Notes: generated by a model not told the origin, from the sequence alone. A stretch of 64,000 nt of DNA from Diplodia intermedia (GCA_021495925.1 JAKEKT010000114.1:37142-101141); one strand, 5' to 3'. Positions 34,535 through 45,914 are shown, counted from the first letter of the stretch. Made by a program: numbers and translations.

Positions 34535-35291
34535 GGTGAGGCACTGACAGGAGCGACGGCGAAGAAGGGCGTGAGATGCTGCTAGATAAGAGCAGTCCGC
34601 TAACGCAGAGCAAAGGGGCCGGGCTGCACGATAGAAGCTGGGCTTGATTGCTGGCGGGCACAAAACCGGTAGCGGGTGAGCGGGCGTCACCCCGATGCAA
34701 GGTGGAACGGGCGGAGGCTTGGTGATAGAGGACGGAGCATAGCGGAACGATAGCAGACAGGATGGCGACGGGAGCAGGCCTGCAGAATCACGTGTGTGAC
34801 GTGGCTGTCGATTGTGGACGATGGAGTTTCGCGCTGATACATGTGCTTCTTGCTGGCCGGGCTCCACCACTCACCTCTGCCATGTGCAATCAGGCACCGG
34901 GGCAGCGGCTCGGCAACGCCAACGCGCCAGGAACCACGCTGATAGCGGGTGATTCGCCATGGCGCTGATAATCGAAGCATGCAGCCGCGCGAGCACGAGC
35001 AAATACGAGGGCGGACCGCGCCGCGGAAACGGGCGGAGCGGCGCCGCTAGCTGTGGGCGAGTCTCCCGGGCGGCGTGCAGGGAAACGGGGTTGGACGTCG
35101 GCGGAGAGAGTGTCGTGGAGCGTTCTGCTTTGTGCCTCCCCTCGGCCCCTTGCCGCCGTAACGGATCGCCGACCGGCCTCGCGCCTAGCCCGGTACCTGC
35201 AGCACACCTCACCCGCGGCCGCCATGCTTCCCCATCATGCCCCTCGGAGAATGCCCTGACTACGCCCGCCGGCTCCGAACATGCCACCACC
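34535..35291. promoter_or_regulatory. Divergent upstream region, coiled-coil gene / SOG2
   Basis: This 757-bp interval lies between divergent starts. It is GC-rich toward SOG2. An in-frame upstream extension of SOG2 (from 34959) exists but has leader-like composition. No factor site could be named. Confidence 0.4.
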
Positions 35292-38200
35292 ATGAGCGAA
35301 GATCGCCCTCCTCTCTCCGACGACGAGGTGGTCGCGCTCGTCCGCAAGACCATCGAGCAGGTCCGCGAGGACACCACCCGCCGCACCGAGCCCGACGTCG
35401 TCAAGGACCTCGCCCAGCCCGGCATCACCATTGACCTGGGCCACCATGGCATCCGCCGCCTGCCCGAGGACGTCATCGACATCATCAAGGCCGACATCGA
35501 GAGGTGCGTCGCCGCAACGCTGCTGCGCCAGGAGCCCGCCGCGGGAGAAGCCGACGACTGGTGCGCCGCGACGGGAGCTTGCACCGCTCTGATTAAACCT
35601 CAGACCGGACCCTAAGCATGCCGCCGTCTCGGGCGGCTCTCTCTGCGCCCTGGAGCGCCTCCGCTGTGGCACGCCCGCGCTGCAGCGCTCGTGAGGCTAA
35701 CGCTGTGTCGCAGGCTCGCGCTTTCGCATAATTCGTTCAGCACCCTGCCCCTCCGCATGTCAGAATGCGCCCGCCTACGATACCTGAATGTCCGCTACAA
35801 CGCTCTCCGCGAGTTTCCGCCGGCGGTACGTCGACTTGAAGCCATGTTTAGGGTCCGCTGCTGAGTCTGGGTCTAGATTCTACAATTGCCGACGTTGGAG
35901 ATCCTCGATGTCAGCAAGAACAAGATTAGGGAGATCCCCGAGGAAATCTCGAACCTCACGTCGCTGAAGGTTCTCGCCATCCAACGGAACAGGATCGAGC
36001 GGCTCCCCGTATGCCTTGGCGACATCAGCAGTCTGCACATGCTGAAGCTTGACGGCAATCCCATTGCGTTTCCTCCGCCAGAAATATGCACCATCAAAGA
36101 TAAGACGCCGGCCCCGTCGGGCGATAACGAGCGGGACGCCCTTATCACGACTCAGGTCAAGAGATACCTCCGCCAAGTCGCCACACGAGAACGTCTCAAA
36201 GTCGAGTCTGAGGGAGACTCGAGGTATGCGCCACTCCTGTCCTCCCCAGGCCATGGTACACCAGCTTACACCGTGTTCAGTGAGAGCAATGTGGAGACAC
36301 CTCGTCCACCCCGGTCGAAAGTAGGAGGAGGCGGCGGCGGCGGCGGACGATTTCCAGTCAAACCCAGCATCAGCAGCTTGGACTCGTTCGGAGACAAGCC
36401 CAGGTCCGACTCGCCCAACGGTACCCCGGCGCCTCCCATCCCGGCTCGCTCTCATTATCGAGTCCAGTCACAACAAAATGCGAGTATGCGGCGTCCTCCG
36501 GTTGGCCCTCTCACATCCAACGGCAACGAGCGCAACCGCAGCCACAGTGAGGGTGCTGGGGCAGGAACCATGCGCTCAAAGCGAATGGGAATGGTGACAC
36601 GGAAGGCAACAACCGACCTTGCGCCGGTGAATGAAGGGCGGCCCAATGGCCCGTCCCACGCTCGCGGTTTCAGCCACGGCTCAGCTCTTTCTGATTTCCC
36701 CGGGAGTGGCTTCCCTAGCTCTTCAGCAAACGGCGATGCGTCGAGGTCCCGACTCAATTCGATCCGTCCATTGTCAGACCTTGTGGAGCACAAGCCATGG
36801 TCCAACGAGTACGACGATGCCGTGCAGGCCTGCCGTCTGTCCGCTGAATCCGCCCTTGACTTCCTCGCTCCCACCGAAAGATTGTTGCGACGTGTCAATC
36901 TGCCAAGTCAGCATGCGCTGATGACCCAGTTTCAGAAAACACGAGCAAGCGCCTATGCTTTGTCCGAGCTGGTCAACCGCTACAACGCCTTGACAGAAGA
37001 TCAAGAGGACGAGGCGGATTATCTATTCAGCAAATTGCTGGACGAGAGCGAAGCCTGCATGGATCTTCTCATCGAATTGGAAATTCAGATGCATGACTCG
37101 GAAGACGAAGTGGGCAGAGCAGTCAACGACCCCGGTGTTCGGAGCGCTTGGCGAGCGCAGATCAATGCGCAGTACATGGGTGCGGTGGAGGCTCGCAATG
37201 CGTGCGAGGTACTGGGCGTCGAGTTCGCAGAACCCACCAAGGCCGATGCCCGCTATGCAAGGTCGTCTACTACGCCAACTCAGACAATGCCGCACCCAGA
37301 CCAGCGGCTGCAGGCAGCACAAGGGATGGGATTTGACACGAACGGCAACGCGAATGGGGTTTATGGTCTTACACCGCCAATGCATCCGAACGGCCGCACC
37401 AACACGCTGACTAGCATCGCGTCGGCTGCCACCCCCCGCTCGGGCGAGTCCTTTGTCACCCTGGGCTCAGTCGCCATTTCGCGCACCAGTACCATGAGAA
37501 GCGTGGACGAAGCAGACGAAGAGCAGATCTTCGAACGCATCTGGCAGAAGCTCAGGCATGCCTGTGCATTCACGCTGCAGAACCTTCCCGTGTGCCACGA
37601 AAGGTTCGAGCAAGCATGCATCTCGGCGCGGGATGACGGTGAGCGCGGCCACATGGCATACCCCAGATGGATGCGGGTCTTGGAGCGATCCACAGAAGCC
37701 CATCAAGCGGCAACGTCGCTGAACGAGGTCCTCAAGACGATCAAACTGAGGGATGCAGAGTTCCGCAACTCGCAGCGGTTCTGGGAGCTGTGCACAGCAT
37801 GGGTCAAAGCGTGGAGCGATCTGGCCGTGGCGGTCAAGCAACTCGGACAGATGGGCCAATTGCCCGAAGACGTCAAGCAAGTCATGAAGCCTGTCCAGAA
37901 GGCCGTCAAGGAGGCGGGCGGTGCCATCACCGCCTCACCATGGAGCCACCTCGCCGTGCGCAACGACTCTTCGGCAGTGTTCCCACCCCAATCGGCCCTG
38001 TCGATGCGTTCATCCGACACCCGTCACCTGGGTCACGGCTTCAACGGGCTCAGCACATCTTCCATGCCCGGGCCGATCAACACAGCTATACCTCTCCATG
38101 CCAACTATAACCACTCGGCCACTCCCTCGTCCTCCATGGGCCTGGTCACGCCTGTGCCCGCCACCCCTCTGAGCGCCGCGCTTGGGGCCGCGGCACAGGC

Positions 38201-38330
38201 CACGGTGCCGAGTACACCTGGCCATGCACCGACATCGACGCCTGTGGATCCCCCTATGACGGGTCGTTTTGCTGGCAACGTCTTCGAGAGAGCTGACCGC
38301 CTCCTTCAGCAAACCCAGCGACGCATCTGA
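35292..38330 (+). CDS. SOG2: RAM signalling scaffold SOG2, leucine-rich repeat protein
   Basis: Three exons, 35292-35503, 35714-35825 and 35877-38330; 925 aa. An N-terminal helical region is followed by leucine-rich repeats at about 50-160 (LALSHNSFSTLPLRMSECAR, LRYLNVRYNALREFP, LEILDVSKNKIREIPEEISN, LKVLAIQRNRIERLPVCLGD, LHMLKLDGNPIAFPP). A long Ser/Pro-rich region comes next, then the SOG2 family domain from about residue 404 (RPLSDLVEHKPWSNEYDDAV). In yeast, Sog2 is an essential part of the RAM network with the Cbk1/Mob2 kinase, controlling polarised growth and cell separation at the cell cortex. The start is the ATG giving MSEDRPPLSDDEVVALVRK. Confidence 0.92.
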
Positions 38331-39435
38331 CCCAAAGTCCCGAGGAGCCGCTGAATGGCTACTGCGCAAAATATCCACCTCTGTTTGCTTGAACATGCGC
38401 ACTTGCCGTTGATTCAAGCCAGCACTGAACACGAGAGGTGGGCACGGCATTTTCCCCTGCTCTCCGATTTTTTTCTTCTACGACCGAGTGAGTTTCCACA
38501 CACAAGAAAATGATTTGCTTCCTCGAAATAAGCACACGTCGCCGTTGTTTGCTTGGTAGGAGATGATGATGATTGCAATGGGGCGTTAGTGTGTGTGTCT
38601 GTGTGTGTTTATGAGCACTTGAGCTTTTGCTGCGATTTCAACATGACAGTTTTTTCTGCGGGTTTTTCTTTCAATCTTTGCATCAGCGAAAGGAGTTTTT
38701 CGTCCGGGAGGGGGAAATCATCGTCAGCAGTGGGCGGCGTAAACACTATCCTTGTTGTTTTCTCTGGGTGTTTTGATTTTTTTTTCTTTTCGATGTATCG
38801 TTTGTTTTTGTACTCTTTTTTTGCTTTGATCTTTCGGAAAGGGCTTTGCTACATTATTATCTCTCACTCTCTGTAACAGTCAAGAGAGATTTTTTTCTCT
38901 CGTGGTTTCGTTTTTCTGTTGCTTTCTGTCTTTCTTTCTTGCTTGCTTCTTTTTAGGCCGTGATAGAGCATCAGCATATCGGAATCGTGATAAAGTGTAT
39001 CCTGGCCATATCGTGCTTTGCATCGTTTGTGTGGTTTCATGTTAGGTGTTCATCATGAATGACTTCCGCCGCTCTCTGTTGTAGGTGATGTTGCGCGAAG
39101 CTGCGCGAGGTTTTCCGAAGTGACAGTGGCTCACGAGTGGATGCATTCCACTTACATGGGTAGCTCATGTCACATATTCAAATGGTGTGATATATTTCTA
39201 GGAATATGGAAGGCTAGGTGAGATGTGTTATACTGCACGGCGCTAATGGGTGGCAAAATGAGTAAGCTTTCCAAGATCTGGTGGGTGAGATAGATATTGC
39301 ACTCTCGCTATGACGGTACGTCGAGGTGGTACTAACTTGAAGACATGCATGTATAGTAGGATACAGCGGGTGACGAAAGAAATTGCCCGCCCGTATCTGC
39401 CTTATATAGCTACGCATCGTTATCCACTATATCTA

Positions 39436-39520
39436 TATAGGCAGTTGAACACAAGATCCGGACGCAAGTTTGCGCATTTAAAACTTGCATTTATGTCTAG
39501 ATCTTATACTTAGCAGCTTA
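39436..39520. repeat. Palindromic dispersed repeat, copy D
   Basis: AGATCCGGACGCAAGTTT on the left pairs with AAACTTGCATTT and TCTAGATCTT on the right across an AT-rich centre. The outer sequences TATAGGCAGTTGAA and TTAGCAGCTT match the monomer ends. Same family as the RUS intron array. Confidence 0.6.
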
Positions 39521-39669
39521 AACACTTTTATTGTTCTAGTGGCTTCCTTAAACTTAGCGCACTACCGGAGTTAAGAGATTCTTCGTTTCACCTTCTGAGA
39601 GTGTGAATTATCTACGCGTTGATGTTTTAGAGTAAGGGTCCACGCCGGTGTTGGCAGGTGCGATCGACT

Positions 39670-39763
39670 AGGGGGGTATTACTACCTCTTCGGCTCAGCG
39701 TTTCGACCGACCCCCCTCACCTCACCACGCTACGACCCGCGGCATCACCGGTCCTCCCGGTGA
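39670..39763. other. Two GC-rich inverted repeats upstream of the BTB gene
   Basis: AGGGGGGT (39670-39677) and ACCCCCCT (39710-39717) form an 8-bp stem with a 32-nt loop. TCACCGG (39745-39751) and CCGGTGA (39757-39763) form a 7-bp stem with a 5-nt loop. They could form structured RNA or be remnants of a mobile element end. Confidence 0.5.
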
Positions 39764-39930
39764 CCGAAACTTATGTGATTAGCTAAGATTTTCTTATCAC
39801 TTCTGACTGTCTCAAAGCCATATCTTGCCCTTCCGCACCTCCAGCCGTGCGACTCTTCCTCTTCCCACACCAACCCCATCGAACGCGGCGGAGCGTCACC
39901 CCGTCGCCACAAGGAAAACACACAATCACG

Positions 39931-40628
39931 ATGACGGCGCTAGAAGCCAATGCCAGGCCTGACCTTGGGTAAGAATCCGCAAAGGCTTTTGGTTTCTCCA
40001 AGTTCACCATAACTAATGTACCAGAAGCACCGCGTGTTCGGAACAAGGAATCGTCACTCTTAAAGTCGGACCTTATGGGAAGGCCTTTCTGATCCACAAG
40101 AGCATCCTCTGCGCGCAGTCACCCTACTTCCGGGCCGCCTTGGTCAAGGGACGATGGAAGGAAGGCCAGGACAACACCATCGTGCTGGACGAGACCGATC
40201 CGGCCGTGTTCAGCCAGTTGGTCGTCAATTGGCTCTACACGGGGGAAGTTCCGGAGGACCTCAGAGACAGTCTCGACGCCGGGTATATCTTCGCCGACCG
40301 CTACGACTTTCCGGAATTGCGTGCTCAGATCGTCGAAGAGGTCTACTTCCATTACGTCGCGCGTAAACAATTACTTCCGTCATACAAAGTCATCATCCAG
40401 GCATTCGAGAACCTTCCATCCACTTGTAAGCTCTGCGAGCTCTATGTCGATCTGTATGGCAGCCGCTGGTACACTAAACTGGATAATGAGGAGGATGCAG
40501 CATTAAGAGAACAATTACCTGCATCCTTCATCCTTCCGTTGCTGGAGCGGCTAGGGGAGCGGGAGATCGGCGGCGAAGGATGCGACCATGACCTTTCTTA
40601 CTATTCCGAGGCTTACATATCTGAGTGA
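39931..40628 (+). CDS. BTB/POZ domain protein
   Basis: Two exons, 39931-39968 and 40025-40628, across a 56-nt intron; 213 aa. The BTB/POZ fold spans about residues 22-115: VTLKVGPYGKAFLIHKSILC, SPYFRAALVKGRWKEGQ, IVLDETDPAVFSQLVVNWLY, TGEVPEDL and YIFADRYDFPELRAQIVEEV. A helical C-terminal part ends EAYISE. BTB proteins dimerise and often act as adaptors for Cul3 ubiquitin ligases or transcription. Small BTB-only proteins of this type form large, fast-evolving families in filamentous fungi. It stands alone between copies of the palindromic repeat, unlike the tightly packed housekeeping genes nearby. Confidence 0.85.
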
Positions 40629-40883
40629 GGCGATTTCTTACTCACGCCCCGGGACCAATCACAAGAATCATTCCGGGCGAAAGTAAATAAAGTCTCTAGA
40701 AAAGTTGGTGGGAAGGGACTATTTTGCAATGCAGTGGTACCTGGTATCGGTAGACTACTTTAATTGATGACTTCGAGATTGAAAAGAAATAAGAATTGCT
40801 TTACGAGTGATTTAGAAACAATCTCCACCGGTTGAGTTCCAAGACTTAGTGCTGTTAACTTGGGTTCTGCTGTACGTGCGTGT

Positions 40884-40969
40884 GTAGCTCAATCCAACCT
40901 CCGGATGCGATAGTCTGCATTCAAGACTTCCACCTACGCCCGGACATTGGATCCAACTATCCACGTATG
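40884..40969. repeat. Palindromic dispersed repeat, copy E
   Basis: The left arm CAATCCAACCTCCGGATGCG and the right arm CTACGCCCGGACATTGGATC are inverted relatives around GCATTCAAGACTTCC. The right half, read in reverse, follows the RUS-array monomer (TGTCCGGGCGTAGGTG). Confidence 0.6.
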
Positions 40970-40998
40970 AAAGCCTTAACGAAGATACTCAACTATTC

Positions 40999-41090
40999 CT
41001 ACTATGGGGGTAGGTGAATCAAACGTCCGGGCGAGTCTGTCCGTTCAAGACCCACATCTACGTCCGGACATCGGACTCAACTGCATACGC
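40999..41090. repeat. Palindromic dispersed repeat, copy F
   Basis: The left arm TGAATCAAACGTCCGGGCG and the right arm CATCTACGTCCGGACATCGG surround CGTTCAAGACC. The right half contains a perfect reverse copy of the core TCCGGACGTAGATG. It lies 30 bp from copy E in the same layout. Confidence 0.65.
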
Positions 41091-42688
41091 AAGGACTCTT
41101 TTGTCACCCGCCACACGACCGGGGCCACACGACCGGGGCCAAGACAAATCCATCCACCCCGCCGGCCCGGTTGCCCAGCCAAAGTCCCTGCAGCACGAGC
41201 TCACGTGCACGTGTCGGTTGCATGGCACTGCCCTATCTATATAACCCCCCATCCATGCCCTCCCGCTTCATCCAACCCCACAACCACCGCACCAACCTCA
41301 CTCATTCTCGCCGCGACAAACCGTCACCCCCGCCCCGCCTCCCGCGGCGCTTCTGCCGCTCCCAGCAAAGAAGAAAACCATGACGGCCCCAGTCAGCAGC
41401 GCCGGCAGCAGGCCCCGCACAGCCCAACCAGCAAAAGACCACACAGCTGACGCTCACATCCAACAAGACGGTCGCAAGCCATGGGTGAGTAGTGGCCCTC
41501 CCTCCACGTCGGCCTTGCAGCCCCGCCCGCCCACCCGCCGGCGCGCCGCCAACACAGCAAACAAACAAACAAAGACGTTTCCCCCGCCAACCACAAACGC
41601 CCGCCGGGCCTGCTGCTTTGCTCGCCGCGGCAACCGCCCCTACCTACCTACCTACCACCATCCCATCTTTCGAGAGGCCAGGCAGGCCTTCCGTGCTCGA
41701 ACTGGCTGCCTGGCTGGCCGGCTGGCTGGCCGTACACGAACGGGCCGCGGCGATGCCGATGCCGACGCCGAGATTCCGTCACCTACCTACCTACCTAGCA
41801 TCGATCGCCGGCGGCGGCGGCCGGGCGCCGTGGAGTGCTCCGGGATCCAATGTAGGTACCTAGCTCCTCGGCCCGGGAACACCTCTCGCACCTAATCGGA
41901 GGACACCTTTTCCCAAAAGGAGGACGCTCGCTCGCTTCCTTGGTAAATGGTGATGGTGATCGGGGGCTCGTCGGTGTCGTTTTCCGCTCATCCGGACTGC
42001 CTGGCCTGCCTGCCTGCCTGCCTGCCTGTGTGTATCGTGATCGAACGATGTGGGGTGTATGGGAGGGAGGGGACTGCGCCTGGTACGGTACTGCGCCGGG
42101 CTGGTGGCCCTCATGCGCCCGAGTCCGTCCGGGACGTAGCCTACTCGAAGTGTTGTCTGCCGGGAGGCAGGCAGCAGCGCCTTGGTGAGATTGATCTTGG
42201 CCGGGGGTAATTAATGGCACGAGGTGGGAGGAGAGTGTCCCGGACCGAACCACCCTTGCTTTCATGTTCCGGCCACCAACCAACCAACCAACCAACCAGC
42301 CCGACTGACCCGCTGCTGCTGCCGGTGGCGTATCCCGATCGTGAGGTCCCGTCCCGCCCGCCCGCCGCGACGTTACGTTCGAGGAGGCGCTGCTGGCTGT
42401 CTGTCGCCGGGATGTGTGTGCGGGTCTGTCTGTCTGTCTGTGCCCGGCGGCTGGCTGGCTCTCTTCCTGGATGGAGCCGTATGATGCCGCCCGGTTGGTT
42501 GGTTGGTTGGTTGGTCGCTCGCCCCGGTGCGGACGACGGTGACGAAGAGGAGGAGGAGGAGGCTGAGATGATGGAGTGGGAGAGAGAGAGAGAGGCTGCC
42601 GGAGGGAGTCGTTTGTGTCAGGGAGCTGGTGGTGGTGGTTCGGCTGGGTCGTCGGGTTACTTCTCCGAGATCGTTGAGGGGGTGGACG

Positions 42689-42691
<3 letters not shown>

Positions 42692-42747
<56 letters not shown>
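42692..42747 (+). repeat. (AG)n microsatellite, 28 units
   Basis: An uninterrupted AG dinucleotide tract of 56 nt. It is the longest perfect microsatellite in the window. Confidence 0.95.
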
Positions 42748-42752
<5 letters not shown>

Positions 42753-42921
42753 TGGGAGCGGATAGCCTGCACGGATTCGTCGCGATGAAGGAAGGCTTCA
42801 ACGACACGAAGTAGCTCCGAGTCCCCCTCCACATCAATGATATATCCTGTCAACGGGCCGGGTTGTTTGGCTCCATGAAAGAATAGAAGGGGAGAGAGAA
42901 AAAAAAAACGTGATGACAAAA

Positions 42922-44019
42922 TCATTTGCTCGCAACACTGGCCGTATCGACACTCTCGGCATCGCCCCAAATCTCCTTGCTCTCCTGCTCCACGCCCTTC
43001 ATCGCCTTGGCCACCTCCTCCAGCTTGGCCACCACATCCAGCACCCCGGCGTTCACCCGCTGGAAGTACCGGTCGTTCGCCTCGCGCCGCTTGCGCGCCA
43101 GCTGGATGTCGTTCTCCGTGTCCCGCTCCAGCTGGCTCTTCACGCTCGTCTCCGTCCCGCTCCGCGGCCGCGCCGCCGCCGCCATCCCAGCCGCCCCGCC
43201 CGCCCCCAGCGCCGCCGCGACCGCCGCCGCCGGTCCCACGCCCGCCACCTTCTGCTCGCGGTCCATCTGCAGGACGTTCGCGGCGCTCAGCGGCCTGGTC
43301 TTCCCGCCCAGCAGCGGATCGTTGTTGCCGCGGACGTTGTTGTTGTTGATGTTGCTGCTGCCGCCGCCTCGGCGCCCCCCGAGCAAGTCGTCCCGCTGCT
43401 GCTGCTGCTGCTGATTATTATTCTCCGTCGTGGGAGTCGACCGCTCCTCCTCGTCGGCCGCCTCGGAGCGCGCCCACGCCTGCGCCAGCGCGATCTGGGC
43501 CGTGCGCAGCTCGTCCAGCGCCTGCGAGTGGCCCGGGCGGAAGACGTGCGTGCCCGTCGTCGCGCTCAGCTCGACCTCCTCCAGCGTGTTTTGCATCTCG
43601 GCCCAGATTGCGTCGGTGCTGGGCTGGTCGGGTTGCTGCTGATGGGATTGGTGGTGGTGGTGAGAGTGGAGGGCCGGGGGCGGGGCATGGTGGTGGTCTG
43701 CTCCCCCGGTGGAGGTGTTGGTGATGGATTGGCTTAGGGGTGGGAACTGCAGTGGAGGGGTTTGCGACGAGTCTTTCCAGGATACGCCCGGGGTTGCGCT
43801 GCCGCTGGGATGCATGGGAGTGGTGACGGCGCTGCTGTCGGTGGGCGGTTCGATGCGCTGGGAGCGCTGCCGCGATAGGGGATTGCCGCGTGCGCCGGCC
43901 GCTGAGGAGGGCGGCATGATGGAGGTGTCGGAGGCATTCCGCGAGGGTGGGCCGATGAAGAGGGAGGGCGCGGGGAGGCGCTGGCTGGAGTTCCGGTTGA
44001 CTGACGGTTTTGAGGCCAT
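42922..44019 (-). CDS. Hypothetical protein, low-complexity N-terminus and helical C-terminus
   Basis: Single exon of 365 aa. Residues 1-130 are Ser/Pro/His-rich. An ordered-looking element follows (IWAEMQNTLEEVELSAT, VFRPGHSQALDELRTAQIAL, AQAWARSEAADEEE), then Gln and Asn runs and an Ala/Gly stretch. A charged helical C-terminus ends the protein (LERDTENDIQLARKRREAND, RYFQRVNAGVLDVVAKLEEV, AKAMKGVEQESKEIWGD). The two helical blocks look conserved, as in a coiled-coil or complex subunit. I cannot name the family. The CAG/GTT repeats encoding Gln and Asn runs probably vary between strains. It is divergent from RPS23. Confidence 0.75.
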   Translation of the reverse strand: MASKPSVNRNSSQRLPAPSLFIGPPSRNASDTSIMPPSSAAGARGNPLSRQRSQRIEPPTDSSAVTTPMHPSGSATPGVSWKDSSQTPPLQFPPLSQSITNTSTGGADHHHAPPPALHSHHHHQSHQQQPDQPSTDAIWAEMQNTLEEVELSATTGTHVFRPGHSQALDELRTAQIALAQAWARSEAADEEERSTPTTENNNQQQQQQRDDLLGGRRGGGSSNINNNNVRGNNDPLLGGKTRPLSAANVLQMDREQKVAGVGPAAAVAAALGAGGAAGMAAAARPRSGTETSVKSQLERDTENDIQLARKRREANDRYFQRVNAGVLDVVAKLEEVAKAMKGVEQESKEIWGDAESVDTASVASK

Positions 44020-44586
44020 GATTTCCGGGTTGCGGGTTATTAAGTAGAGTCCCCTTCAAAATACAGAATCCCCAGCTCTTTGCGGAAGCACTTTATTGCG
44101 GCTTATAGCTTAGTCAAGGCGGTGGAGGTAGTTGAAAGGTTGTCCGGAAATTTCAAGCAAGTTTAGGTTGGCAGATCAAGGCGGCAGGAAGGGTGTATGC
44201 GGAATCAACCAAGTCATTTTGCAGTCATGTTTGGGCGGGGTTGCAGCGGAATTAATTGCGAGCCTGGCGTTGTTGGGCGGCGGAGGTTTGAAAGGAGACG
44301 GATGGAAGCTGGCGCCGGCGGGCGAGTTGTTCCGGAAAGCGAGTGCACGTGATCGCACAACTGCGGACGCCCGCGAACTTCAATTTTGGCCGACCCACTG
44401 CTCTTGCCGACGACAACGACGACCACCACCCAACCACCACCACCCATCCGCGATACACCACATAAGTCGGTGCGTACGCCCTCTGCAGGCCCCATTGCAC
44501 GCCAGCGATACCATTTTCACTGCCGCACGCCGCCTGCGTCTCCCGGAAGAAGCTCTTGTACTGACATTTCCCGCCGCGTAGCAACC
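44020..44586. promoter_or_regulatory. Divergent upstream region, hypothetical / RPS23
   Basis: This 567-bp gap lies between divergent starts. A pyrimidine/CA-rich leader (ACCACC repeats near 44420-44450) precedes RPS23, as is common for ribosomal protein genes. No specific binding site is called. Confidence 0.4.
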
Positions 44587-45135
44587 ATGGGCAAGGGCAA
44601 GCCGAGAGGTCTCAACGCCGCGCGCAAGCTGCGCAACCACCGTCGTGAGGGTCGTTGGGCCGACCTTCACTACAAGAAGCGCCTTCTCGGTACCGCCTAC
44701 AAGTCGTCGCCGTTCGGTGGCTCCTCTCACGCCAAGGGCATCGTTCTTGAGAAGGTCGGTGTTGAGGCCAAGCAGCCCAACTCCGCCATTCGCAAGTGCG
44801 TCCGTGTCCAGCTCATCAAGAACGGCAAGAAGGTCACTGCTTTCGGTACGTCACCACCAATTCGCTCGAGTTTGAGATGGAGCAGGATGGAAACAGCAGC
44901 TTCTCGGGAGCTGCGTGGCAATGGTCTGAATCCGGGCTGACAGTTTCTCTTCACAGTCCCCAACGACGGTTGCTTGAACTTCGTTGACGAGAACGACGAG
45001 GTCCTCCTTGCTGGTTTCGGTCGTAAGGGCAAGGCCAAGGGTGATATTCCCGGTGTCCGTTTCAAGGTCGTCAAGGTCTCCGGTGTCGGTCTTTCCGCTC
45101 TGTGGAAGGAGAAGAAGGAGAAGCCCAGGTCATAA
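44587..45135 (+). CDS. RPS23: 40S ribosomal protein S23 (uS12)
   Basis: Two exons, 44587-44845 and 44957-45135, across a 111-nt intron; 145 aa, the usual eukaryotic length. The protein sits at the decoding centre of the small subunit and helps monitor codon-anticodon pairing. The universal motif VEAKQPNSAIRKCVRVQL is present; P64 is the residue hydroxylated in yeast. VPNDGCLNFVDENDEVL, GFGRKGKAKGDIPGVRFKV and the PRS C-terminus also match the family. The start MGKGKPRGLNAARK is unambiguous. Confidence 0.98.
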
Positions 45136-45914
45136 ACGTGTGCGCCACCACTACTACCAAAATCGAAGGGACGGACCGTTTGTGTACTGCAGATCTGGGC
45201 GGGACGGGGAGAAGCATTCGACGAAAGACAACCGGCGTGGATTTATTCGGATGGGTTTCTTTGCTTCTCACGGCGTGAGCTTGGAATGAACGGTTAGGCA
45301 GAAATTCCAACCGTCTTGCAAGCATGAAAAGCTGCGTCCAAAAAACGAAATCAAGAGATATCAATGACCTGCGCTTACTCTGTCCGTTTTGCGATCTTCA
45401 CAAAGAACTAAGCCAATTCCCTCCGGCATCAGTGTTGCTGACCGTTACAAGACAAGAGGCTACAGCTGGCACATCACAACACCCCACTACGACCGATTTC
45501 ATCCATTGTGGTGTTAGGAACATCATACCACCGAGCTTCAGGACCGGAAATAGTACTCTTCCGCGCTGCAATGAACCCATGCTGAATTAATTGATTTTGC
45601 AAGCTAGGCACCCCGTTGCTGCCAGTAGGTTGTTAGTAATTAAGCAACACAATTGCACCTCACAATGCACTTGGTGCGGTCGACCAGTTGCGTGATGTGA
45701 GGATCCTTGTGCGGATCAGCTCAGTCCGCCTGATATTTTATTTCCTCAACAGGAATATTTCAACATGCACCGACACCGCAATACGTGCATCAAAGATGTC
45801 GCTTTAAACATGTTATACACCGAGTCCATTGAAGTATGTTACAGACTCTCCAACTCGTAAGATGGGACTCTAGAAGCACAAATGTTTTTCCACATGACCG
45901 AACATGACCGATTC
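45136..45914. other. Convergent 3' region, no gene
   Basis: 779 bp lie between the stop codons of RPS23 and the uL24m gene. The sequence is of mixed composition with no long frame and no evident repeat. Confidence 0.45.

Larger units (their letters stand above)
38331..39930. other. Intergenic, T-rich 3' region and repeat copy
   Basis: The first 650 bp after SOG2 are T-rich with no long frame. Further on there is a palindromic repeat copy (39436-39520) and two GC hairpins (39670-39763) before the BTB gene. No gene is supported. Confidence 0.45.
40629..42921. other. Intergenic 2.3 kb, repeat copies and microsatellite cluster
   Basis: This contains two palindromic repeat copies (40884-40969, 40999-41090) and a TATA-like CTATCTATATAA at about 41234. 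A possible coding start lies at 41380: 35 codons from MTAPVSSAGSRP, ending at a good donor GTGAGT. Many tetranucleotide repeats and an (AG)28 tract follow. No continuation of the possible exon could be found, so I do not call it a gene. Confidence 0.45.

Noticed and set aside
41795..42970. 391-codon frame (-) across the microsatellite cluster
   Set aside because: The frame is long only because tetranucleotide and AG repeats lack stops. Residues around 42780-42850 look somewhat protein-like, but nothing links them to exons.
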